From assembly GCA_014706295.1 (NCBI GenBank), contig JACSVZ010000015.1, positions 56,541,535-56,605,534 of the forward strand: a stretch of DNA of 64,000 bases, written 5' to 3'. This document shows, piece by piece, positions 38,101 to 50,100 of this stretch; positions within the stretch are counted from its first letter, which is position 1, and the number at the start of each line of letters is the position of its first letter. The notes below the pieces were generated by a model. It searched no databases. It was not told where the DNA came from and saw only the letters and a list, made by a program, of their open reading frames with translations. Made by a program: the position numbers and the translations under genes. This stretch comes from Lycocorax pyrrhopterus obiensis. Its lineage: Eukaryota; Chordata; Aves; Passeriformes; Paradisaeidae.

Positions 38101-41100
38101 TATCTGTAGGAATAATGTTTGCCTTTTCAGTACTTCAGTTTGTACCTCGAAACGTGGATATTGGGTTCTGCAACTTTAGCCAGCGCATTGAGAGAGGGCT
38201 GACAATGGCATTCCTGGAGGTGAACAAACACCAGGAGTTCTACAACTTCACTGTGCAGGTAAGAAGATGAGCATGTTTTGTCTGTCCCTTTTCCCCCCTC
38301 ACCTTTGCTTTGTCCCATGTTTCATCCAGACAGTAAAATGAGTTAGGTGTTCATTGGCTGTCACTTGCAGTCTCTAGGTCTTGTAGAACTATGAGGCTTT
38401 GTCTTGAAGTCAGTTGGTTTTTCCCCCTACAAAATAATATGGCACCACATATCCCTCTGTTTACAAACTTTTTGAAAAAATGATCCAAGATGATGATTTC
38501 TATTACTGAATATGATAGGGTTTATAATTTCTCAAATAAAAACTGTTCCAACCCTTACCAAAGTCACTCCCATCATAGTTTACTATAAAAGAGTAAGGTG
38601 TTGGTATAAAGTTTTTGTTGGAAGAAAACTTTCAGGTCTCATTGCCCTGCTGGAGACCCTGTTAGGGAATATAGGGGTTACATGACCCTGCCATGTGAGC
38701 CAACCATGTGAGCAAACATGCTAGTTGCTTCTGAGGTCTAGAAATACTTACAGTATATGATGTCTGTGACAGCTGCTACTGGAACTTCACACATGAAAGG
38801 TGTTGCACATGTGCAGAGCACTGAATCACACAGCAGAGCTTAGAACTCCCTGGAAAGTCAGTAATTCAATTCAATGAGACCAATTCCCTCTTCTGTTTGA
38901 GTTCTTAAATTTAATCTAACTTTGTTGTAATACCACAATCAGTAAAAATTTTATTACGTTGTTTAACTGACACCATAAATACCCATCTGTGGTACCCTAA
39001 AATAAAATCAGGAAGAAAAATGGCATAAATTTTATAGTACCTAAGGCACTATGTAGTACATATAGAAAAGTGCTCAGAACTTTAAACACAATGACGCAAT
39101 GTCACTGCATAGACTGAAGACAGAACATGCGAAACAATTTGTTGGACTATCAGCTTAGCCAACTTATTTTAAATACTTCTTATTTTCCAGAAGAGGTTTA
39201 TCTACATGGACGCAGTTGCTGTGTGTACTGGTGCCACAGAAAGGCTTCTAACTGTTGGTGGGTTTTGGGTGTGCATGGTGCAGGAGATTTTAACCAAGAG
39301 AACATCCATTTTCAGGACATTTTTTTACCATAACAATCTCTTTCTTCTGTTCCATGCAGTTTGGCATTCATCTAAGGCTTATTACTAGATTTATTTTGCT
39401 GACTGTCTTGCTAGGTGTTTTTTTTAAATCATTTTCTGGGCTCTAGCTTTCAGATCATTCTGGATTATGATTGACCTTAAAGGATAACTCTTTGAAGAGG
39501 AATTCACGTGTAACTTTGCCTCTTCTGAGACTCAGCTGGCTGAACCAATCTGGAACAGATGTTCCTCTGTCTTGATGTGAATTGCCCCCCTCTTCATATT
39601 AGAGGAAAAAAGAAAAGCCTGTCAAGGAAGGGATGGAAACAGCAGTGATTTGATTTTGCTGACCCTGCTTCAATACTGTCTTTTCAGATACTGAACATAA
39701 CCCTGAGCAGGCCTGGGGTGGCATTTCGACAGGGCCCTGTGAGCATTGTTTTTGCCATCCGAGATAAATATGGTTTTCTAAATGGGTCTGAAGTCAGCGA
39801 GCAGCTCAGAAACTTGTCCGTGGTGGAATTCAGCTTCTATCTGGGCTTTCCTGTGCAGCAGATTGCTGAACGTGAGTATTTGCTGTTACCCAATACTGCA
39901 AAATACTTTTGTCTAGTGTCTTCCCTCTCTACAACTTTAACGTAATTTCGTGCGTAATTGATAATGCAACTTCAAGTACCCAACTTGCATTCTGAGTTCT
40001 GCAGAGCAAATCTATGCCCCTTTCTGCTCACATTTTGGTGTTACAGCAACTTGCTGCTTTTGTCATCACACTTTCCTTTTGTGCTGGGTCAGCTGTGCTT
40101 AACCTGGTTTCATTAGTCCATTGGTCTTAGTCCAGATAAAAAAAAAGAAAATCACTCAGATCAGTGTTGCTGTGAAGTGCAGTCCAAGGTGTGTCTATCT
40201 TGTTATGACTACAGAGGCCTTTGCTAATTCTCAGCAGGGTTTACTGCTTTCAGGATTGTGCTGCACTTAACTGTCTCTCTGACTTCTAGGAAGTCTGGGA
40301 CACTGGCTACATAAACTGATATTTGCCCAAATCATCTGAATTAATTTGTCCGTATAGTCTGTTGCGTTTTAAGGTATTACCTTTCTCACTTTTTATGTAC
40401 ATTTGCATGGCAAGCCATTTTTTTCAGATCACTGTCATCCTAAATGTAGATGAATGGGAACTGCCTGCATAACAGAGCTTTCTTGACACTCAACATTGAC
40501 AACTTGTGTTTGGTTAGATTTTTCAGATGACTCATGAACGTAAGCAAGACCATGAGGGAATAGTACTTGCCTTCCCCTGCTGGTGGGTGTTATTGACTCA
40601 GTCTATTAGTTTCCCCTTTCTTCTATCTCACCATGCTTTTTAATTTTCAGAGTTGTTTCTGTGAGCTGTAGAGATGCATAACATCTGACACAGTGAGTTT
40701 TGCAGTATAGTTAAACATTTAGTGGCAAATCAGGCCTAGTAGTACCTGGTGTTCATTATACAGTTGTGCATGTCAGTGAAAATACTGTAGAGTGACTGTC
40801 AACAGAGAAGTTGCTCTCCTTAGCACCTTTCGATCTAGGTAAGATGATTGCACAGGATACTTCCCCATTTACTGGAAGCAGTTTAAACATACTAATTTTT
40901 TTCAGACTTTTTATTGAACTTTTTTCAGCATTTTTGATCCCTCTACTCCCATAATCAATTAAAAAATGTATGAGGTTGTTACCTCCTTTTCTTTAAGTAT
41001 TTCTGTTCTCATTTGGTCTCACATAGACAGTGAGCTCTATGCACTGGCACGTCTATTTAGTGAAGCCAGGACCAAAAGTCTTGAGAATCCCTGTCCATAG

Positions 41101-44100
41101 ATGAGTAGCATTTCTTTTTATCTTGTGAAGCCACAGAACATCTCACATTGTGGGCTATGGTCTTTATTGCTCACTGAATTAACATTAAATTTTGCTCTTG
41201 CCTTGATTGCTTAAAAGACACTTCTCTTTACTCTGTGTCATCTCTTTTACACATTTGCCCTTGATTTTAGGTAGCTTTTAGTCTCTGGTAATATTTTTGG
41301 TGTTGAGGGACGCTTTTTTTTCCTGTGATGTAATACATCAGCTCTTACAGCTTTTAGTTTTGTCCACATATTCTGAAATTATATTTGTAGTGCATTTGCA
41401 GGTTGCCCCTTGCAGAGAATCCATCTTCTGGATTGTGCAGTGGAGCTACAGCGCAATTAAGTGATAACAGAATTTCTACCAGGGCCGGTGTATCCTGAAA
41501 GAGAGGCTGGTCATAGGGGAAAAACATTCCTGTTAAACATGCATGTACATGGTTCTCCTCAGGGTTGGAGCTAGATGACCTTTAGGTCCCTTCCAAACCA
41601 AACAATTTGATGACTGTATTTTTCTTTCCTGGTGGTACTTAGGAAATTTGAAATTTCCTTAATGCTTGTATCAGGAGCTCGCCGTGTGTTACCTGCACGT
41701 GCACAGTGCCTGGTCAGTGGGGATGATTCTAGGCCAGTGCCAGTGGAGCCCTGTGGTCACTCACATGTCAATTAGAAAGCCAAGTAAAGTAGAATGAGTG
41801 AAGAGGTCAGGATTTTTAGGAACTATGAGATCTTCCCAAAGATTGCAATATAGAAAACATGAGGATTTGGTGGGTAAGGTGTCCTAAATTAAGGAACATC
41901 CTGTCAGCGTTTGACTTGCTTGCTGTTAGAGGAACTCCTATTTACTATAGATTGAGCCCATTGCAGGACAGCACATTTGGGTTTGAACTGGTCTAGTTTG
42001 GTCCCAGTAGTGCTTTGGTACACGCTGTAGGCACTGTTCTGGAATACCAGCTGTGGTGCTATTTGATAAGTTGGCAAAGTGAACATGGCTTCTCAGATTA
42101 CTAGATCTGTGGGTCCTTCTGTCAGCGAGCACAGAAATGATGAATGTAGTTCAAACGCTTTTATCAGTGAGACAACCACAGCCAGTTATTTTTAGCAGTT
42201 TCTACAGTTTTTTACACAGCTGCTATGACTGTATTTTGAGCCTGAGGGTTTTAGATCTTCAGTATTCAGAGCCAAAAATCTTGTCCAAAGGCTCAGCAGC
42301 ATTGGGCAGATCCTTCTTGAAACATCTTCTTCAACAGTCTGTTGAGGGTGACCAACAGCCAGATCCTCGAAGCTACTTTGGCAGGGAGATGCCTAAATGT
42401 TTTTGTTTTCTAGGCCCTGGACTCTGCATTCGTGCTTTGTGTTGCTCTACAGAGCAGCTGTAGCAGGGAAGGTGTTAGGACACCTTAGATTGATATAGCT
42501 GCTTTGGTCTGTGCAAATAAATATGCAACCCTCTGCTTTCAGTGTGACTTTTTCTAGGAATGTTGGATATTTACATGTAAACAATCTATATATGTTAGTG
42601 TTTATATGTAAATACGAAATGTTCCATGCCATGCTGTTGTGTGCCATTTGTGCCTTAGTTACCTGGCATGCTAACAGTTAATACTCTTGGTGGTGACTTT
42701 TCTTTATCCCTTAAGGACTCTGTGTATGATTTTATAAGTTGTAGTTGCATCTGAAGAAATGATTTGTAGGTGAGCTGAGTGTCAGGGCTCAACCCCCAGC
42801 TTTGGGCGTTGAAGTTGATCATGCCCAGGTAAAGCTACTTATGCATCTCGACACTAAGTGAGACCATGACACCACTATCCCAAATATGAGTCTTATTCGA
42901 ATGAATATATTTGCTCCATGCCAGTTGTTCACTTTACATGACCTTGCACACACTGTCCTCTCACTGTTTTTATTCACATAGATAATATGTCCTGTTTATA
43001 CTTTTAACTGTGTGGTTTGTCCCTGTGCAGTACATCATTAACACCAGGAATTCTTTGTCAGCTTTTCCCCCACTCATGTAGAGTCAGGATCAGGAGTAAA
43101 AGTTGTTTGACAGATTTGGACTGTTCTTTGCAGGAATAGGGCTGTCAAAATGGCCAAACCTGGAAACTTCCAGACTTTCTTCTTTCCTCACAAGACTTCT
43201 AGGTGACTTCAGCAACATGTTTCTATTTGAATGTCCGGTTTATACCTTTCCCATGCTTATTTTTCACCTTATAGCTCATGTTTCAGATTGTTAATTGGTT
43301 AGATGGTCACGACCTACATGTCAGCAGAAAGAAAACCAAGTCTAATCACAGGGTTTGGGTGCTAGTTTATTAAAAAATAATAGAAACTTAAATATCTGGT
43401 ATCTCTTTATGGCTGGTAGATTTCTTAGAGGACAAGCAAAGGCTTGCTGTGGAGTAGATGGGCAATATTTGCCTTCATGAAGTTACACTGAATAAAGCTC
43501 TTTGTTTTTATTAGGACTTTGAGAGAGTTGCCTTGGGACTTGCTGTTTTTTCAGTGCTAAGTAGCACTTTGATGCATGTCATCTATTTTGGCTGTCTTGG
43601 AGATGTTGCAAGGCCAACAGGATAAAGATGAAATTGTGTATGGTCCAAGGACTGCAGAAATATTTGGCAACTTTTTTCTGCCTTGATTTTGGAGCAGATT
43701 TTAAACCGACACGGTGTGTTGCTGTTGCTCACACCCCAGTATTTGCATGGAATCTTATTTTTCAGGTAATGCCTTCTTGTTCCAAATACTGCATTCCCTT
43801 CATGCTTTCAACTACTGTTCTCCATTTATCAGAAATAAGAACGGTCAGCATGATACCAGTTCCGTCCTGCATGGTCCCACACATCTGTAGGAGACAGTCA
43901 GAGATCCTTGGAGCATCTGGCAGTGACCACGCTGCCTGAGTGATGTGCTTTAGGCTGCTGTCAGTAGGTCTCTGGGTGAGCAGGTGACCCTTTCCCTTTT
44001 CATTCAGCATCAAATCGATGCTGTTACACGGTGTGGTGCTCCAGGGCTGCATGTTAGAATCTTCTAATGATGCCAGCATCTACTTCATTAATGCATCCAG

Positions 44101-47100
44101 AGTCGTTAGCAGACCAGCTGCAATCTAGCTAATAATTGCATTTTGTCTATCCAGCTTCCCCCTCAGAATAACAATCAGTCAGTGCTGTTTATAATTGTTA
44201 CTTCCAGAGGACATTAGAAATCTTGCAAATATGATCTTGCTGCAGTGCTGAGACTCCAGATGAGCTCAAGATCTGACCATGTGTGTGTCAGTGAGACACT
44301 TGAGTGACCTGTGGTATGAGTTGTAACCTGGATTTGCTGACTTCTGACAATTTTCAGCATTCTTTGTCAGGTTTTAGAACCTAGCCTTAGTTGGCAATGA
44401 TCACAGCACATCATCCTTTTCAATGTCAAGATTTTCTGCTCAAGTTGGTTTATTTTTAAGTTGCATTAATTCCGTGAAAAGTTTAAATGAATAGTCACCC
44501 AGCAATTTGCATGAATTAAATCATTTTCAAGTACTAATTAGAAAAAGTGTGAAGAGCACATTAAGTATTGAAGCAAAACATGATTTTGGGTTAAAAGAAG
44601 AACAAACTCACAACTGCCAGCAGTTCAAAGCATTATGGTCTCTGGAAGGTTTTTGATTTCCTTATCGTGCTCTTTCCATGCTTTGGAAAACAACAGAATC
44701 AGTTTTCGGTTTAGTTTATGCTTTTTTTTTTCCAGCTTCCATTTCTAAATTGAAGTAAACAATTTCATGACTAGGGTAAATAGAATGTCAATCTCCAAGC
44801 TACAATCAGAAGAATCGAGTAGCAGGATGCCAAAAATAAATGGGTGTGTTTAAACGGACCCTGAGGTGCTTTTTGCTTGTCTGAGAATTTTGGAAATTTA
44901 GTGCATCCTGATCACTTGTATAGAGGGCTGGTGTTTCCTGTTCATAAAAAAAGGACCATGTTCTAATACCCTTCTGAATAGTAAGTCACAGAGTACCAAC
45001 CAGGTGGTCATCTTGAAGCTAGTGGTGCTATTATTGAAATAAAGGTGGAGTAACCAAATTTTCTTCTTTTTTTTTTTTCCGGTAGGAGTTAGTTATAAAT
45101 CTGTGAAAATAAAAGGTAAAATGTAACTAATTATTCTTTTGCTTTTACCATAACAAAAAAATTCGTAAGTTTTTTAAGGGGCAAAAGAATCAGTTTTTTG
45201 GTACACTGACAGAGGACAGCTTGTCTACAAGTTCTTGCACCATTAAATTAGAAAAACTTTACTTTTCTGCTTCTCTGAAACATGGAGTAGTGGCAAACTA
45301 TTCCACAACTCTAGACATCTTTATTCTAAATTGATCCAGCATGGGCCAGGTCATTTAATTGTTATGTGCTGCATTCTTTCTGTCCATGAAATGGTTTAAA
45401 AATTAACCTTTGTATAATGCTTAGCAAACTGCATCTGGATTAAATATTTTGAGAAAGTTAAGACCATTCCTTTTCCTTATTGGCATAGTGAAGCTTAAGA
45501 CTTCCCTTGAGGAAACTGTTGGCCCAGCCCCCATCTTCACTTCTTTCCCAACATGTCTTTACTGCACTCCAGTGGAAACGTTGGGAAAAATCTTATCATA
45601 CTGAAGTCAGTAGAAACAGACTTTTTTTATTACTGGGGCAGTGATTTCACTCTGGAGCAGAACTTTTTTAGAAAAATTTAAAAATTAAGAATGCTTGGAG
45701 CCACTGAGCCAAACAGAAAAGCCATGAGGTTTGTCTACAGCAGTGTTTCTACATGCAGTTATTTGTGGGTTTTGTAAAAAAAAAAAAAAAAAATCAAGGT
45801 GGTGGTTTTTTTAAATGCTTCCCCCTGCACAAGTCTGGAGCACAAATAATGTTTTTAGTTCTTTGCTTTACATTTATTGTTTCCTTGTAGTTTCTGCCTC
45901 AGAGAAGGTCTTATTTTCATCCTGAGACACAAGTTGCCTCATTGCCCTTTGAGCAAGAAGTCTGATCCTGCAGCTAGCTCAGTAAGAGTCACCATTCAGA
46001 CAGTGAGCTTTTAAATTTCTGGGAGCAATGACCTCGGTGCAGCAGCTTGAAGTCTTTCACGTAATAAATCTGACTGTTCCAGTTAGCTTCTTTTTGTTAG
46101 AGACAAACTCGGCAGTGTGCGTTCGGAGCACTCCCCTTGCCATTGTGTCTGCATTGCCTCAGGAGCAGTAATGCATCTGGGTAAGAAAGATGCTTGCTGA
46201 CAGTATAAATTATGTAGTGGCTTCTGGTTTTGTGTGTGTTGTTCAGAATGCTGTTCTTACGGATGTTTTTCCTCCATTCTGTTTTTCCTTCAGCCTTTCA
46301 TTATCCTAAGCTTAATGTGTCCCAGTTGATGAAATCTTCCTGGGTGAGAACAGGTACGTAAGTCTCTGTGAGTAAGTAAAAGTGCAATTAGTTTTGTTAG
46401 TGGGATAACTAGCCTGCATAAATATCGATGGCTTAAGGGTGCTGCATTTTTATGAGGTAATAACATGTCTGAGCTGAATAAATTCTAAAACCAAAGGCCC
46501 AGTGACCTGGAATATCTGGGAAATATAAATCCCTGGTCTAGAATTAACTACTGCAATTCCTTGATAATGCACACAAAGCACTTTTTGTCTGTAAGGCAGC
46601 TCATTCCTGAAACAACTCAGACTGTCAAGCATAAAGTGTCTACTCTGCATGTTGTCAATATGCCACATTGATTTTTAGGTATCTAGTTTAAGTGAAAATT
46701 AAGATTTTATTTGTGTGACACTTTCTACCAAAACATGCCTGGAATAAAACAGAGTGAAAATAGATGAATTCTGAGTACATGAAAGAGCTTCATCACATTT
46801 CATTGATCTCTTCTGATTCATTCACAGAAGATCCCTCCCACCAAAGTCTTCTGAATGTTTTATTCTGTAATTTACGGATGTGGTTGAGCTGTCACATTTA
46901 GGTGCTCAGAGGCTGTTGAGGTTGCCTGCCTGCTGTAGGTCTGCTGCTTTTAAGCCTGACTAGTGAGGAGGCTGTGCCTACCAAACTTGTTCTTAGGGTG
47001 CAGGTGCCCCACTGGATACACTTTCGTCTTCCTAGAACTTTTATTACCTGCAGTTCACTTGTTGCATAGCCTTGCTCTTTTTTCCAAGTTTCCCTGTCTC

Positions 47101-50100
47101 TTCTCACCAGTCACCACTTTACTCTTTAAGCAGGAAACCAAGTTGCACCTTAATTTCTGAAGCCCACATGGTTTGTTTGAGAGAAGAAAGATTTAGAATT
47201 TCAGATAATGCTCACTAATGTGGGAGAAGCTCCTATGTGTGTCTCGTATCCAGTGGCATCCTTCCTTAGAGATTTATGTTGGCTTTTTTGGCTGCACCCG
47301 CTCCCTCTCTTGCTCAGCCTTAGGTTTGTCCATTGCTGCTGAAAATTCCCTTAGCTCCTGCAGTAAAAAAAGGGTTCTTCCAACTCTGAAATCTCATCCC
47401 CTTGGGTTTTAATAAACTTCCTGCCTGTAAGATTTTGAAAGCCAATTGCAGCAACTTCTTTTTTTTTTTTTTTTTTTTGCTGTAGAGGAATTTTTTGTAG
47501 TCTCAGTTCTTGCAGGATTCTGGGAAGAGCTAGTAGACTTTGGCTGGGTCAGTGCTTTCAGTCAGTGTATTGTATGGTAAGGGTAATGAATCATGACATA
47601 GGAAAACGATAGAATCTATGCATGTAAAGGTTTTCAATATCAAATTACCCAGATATATGTGCATGTATCCCAGTAGTTGTAAAACACTGGGATATGCGGT
47701 GTTCTCCCTCTGTTGAAGAATACAATTCATGCTATTAAGCATAATTCATTGATACTGAAATCCAATACACAGGCAAGAACAGTTTTCTGCTTGGTGTATA
47801 TAATAGCCTTAGGTTACTGTCTACTTTGCTATTTAATTCTGAGATACTTAGTCTGTGATTGAATTTAGAAGACAGATGCTGTTTATCTCAGTGAGAAATC
47901 ATGAAAATGTTTCCTTTTTCTGACGTCTGCAGTGAAAAGCTTTAAATTGAAAAAGTGGCTTTAATATATTTGTTTTTAAAACCCCCTATATTTAATTGAT
48001 TTTATCTAATTGGCAGCTTTTTATTAAGCACCACACTTAAAAAAATGTGGAAACACAGAAAAAGGGGCTTCTGAAAAATATAAATAATTTTAGTGGAGGG
48101 GAATTAAAACTGAATTTATTTAATGCAGTCAGCAGTGAGTTGGTTTGCTGTCCTGGAGGATTGCTCAGTTGGGTCATTTGAGTGACTTGCTCCATTCATT
48201 CCATTTTTCTCTTACTGCTAGTAAAGGTCCCCCCTTTTTTTCATTTTCCCTCAGGGATTCCTCTCAGCATTAGCTGCCCAAGTGACCCAGGGTACCTACT
48301 TGCCAAGTGAGCAGGGCTGCTAACCATTTTTTTTTGTGCTGTGATTGGCATACTTGTTAATCTTATCAAGGGAAGTTGCACTTGAATACACAGCTTCATT
48401 CATGTGCTGCTGTTCTACTTTTTCTCCATGACTCTGAACCCTTGCCCTCCCCGTGTCCAACTCTCTGTCACTTCTGAACACAACACTTTGACTGCAGTTA
48501 GTTGAAGCAGACAATTTAGACTAAGGTTTCTCTTTCAGTAGTTTTTAAAAATTCATGGAATGCTCATAATTTGATGCAATTTTAGAATTGAAATTGTTTC
48601 CTTGTTATCCTGGGTCTGTCCAGCTTGGTTAAGGTTCCAAAAAAGTCCTCTGTCTGAATATTTTTTTTTCCACCAAATTACTTATTTTGACTTTTTCCCA
48701 CCAAATGTCTCCCTTTTCCAACATGTAACCTCCAGCTGAACAGGTCAGAATTCCCATATAAATACAGGTGCTCTCAAATTGTCCATGGGCTGTCACAGGG
48801 CGACTCAAAGCTTGTAACTGAAGTTGAGGAGAAGACACTGAGAAGTTTTGCTGATGAACTTGTTTTCTTGGGTTGCTTTCTGTGCCATGCAGTTCTCCTG
48901 GGAGTCGTCGACCAGCGAATTCAGGAGGAAGTGTTTCGGGCTGAGATGGAGCGCAAACTCGCTCACCTGTTAAACGAGGCTTTGGTCAGAGGGCGGATAT
49001 GGAGACGGGCCAGTTTTGCAGGCAGCAACATTGTGCAGGTATTAAGAGCTCAAAATCAGAGGATGAAAAATAAAGTGTAATAAGTTACTGAATAAGTTAA
49101 CGTTGTTCAGGTTTTGAGTTGAGAAATATAACTCCAAAGCATGTCTCACGTTTAGCTAGTTGATGATACCTGTGTTTTACACCTAAAACCAGGGTTCTTC
49201 TTGTCTTTTAAGCTAAACATAACAAATGCAAATAACTGATTGTTTTAAGTTCCTGCTGAAAATTTCTGATGGCTTCTTAGAAACAACATTGAAAAATTAT
49301 TTTACCAACATCCTATTTTAAAAATGTTCTGTCTTGTTTAGCTTACACGAGGTGCCTAGCAAAAGGAGACAGGATGATCATCTGAAAAAAATTAATCTGC
49401 TGGGACAGCTACTTCACAGTTCTCTGTGATGGTTTGGTAGTGGTGTAGAAATACGAAATAGAATCATGTGCAGCTTGATGCAGCAGTAGAGTAGTACATT
49501 CTACCCCTTAACATCTTATTTGTCACTGTACTCTTGGTCACAGGGTTGGATTTCTGGTAAAAATGATTAATCATGCCAACTTTTGCACACATAGCAACTT
49601 TTGTTATCTGGATTCCAGTGCTGCTTTAGAGTTTTGTAACAGGTGGATTTATTCACATGAAGTCCAAGAAGACTTGGATATTTAATTTAAAGTTTTAAAT
49701 TCTGATGTGTTCTTACTAGTCAGTTCAACAATCTGAAAGCCAAAGTACTTTTTAATGGCTCATCTTCTTAAAAATTTCCTTTTCCAGCTAATTCATTGAC
49801 AGTTGGTTTACCTCCCAGATGCCCTTTTTGCATTTCAGATCTATTGTCTTTATTTCATTTAATCCTAGTATTTGCTACCACTTAAATTTCCAGATGTTGG
49901 GATATTCTTGCTTCTATTTTTCTCTCTCAGAAACATCTGTTTCAGTAATGGAGATTTTATTTTATTTTTCTTCCATACAGCTTTGAATTGCTGCAAATAG
50001 GTGTCTGCTTCAGATCTCCTATTCCCAACACCTCCTAGTGCACTTTGTTCGTTATGCCTTTGTCCTCCCTTTGCATGTAAATGAAGCAAATATTCCTTAT

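Larger units (their letters stand above)
39872..46293 (+). other. KIAA1549 intron 6
   Basis: This is a 6.4-kb intron with GTGAGT donor and CCTTCAG acceptor. It holds a short CR1 3' end (41555-41616), an A18 run (45776-45793) and an AT-rich stretch with several homeodomain/POU-type motifs (about 44080-44560). No coding exon was recognised. Confidence 0.9.
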
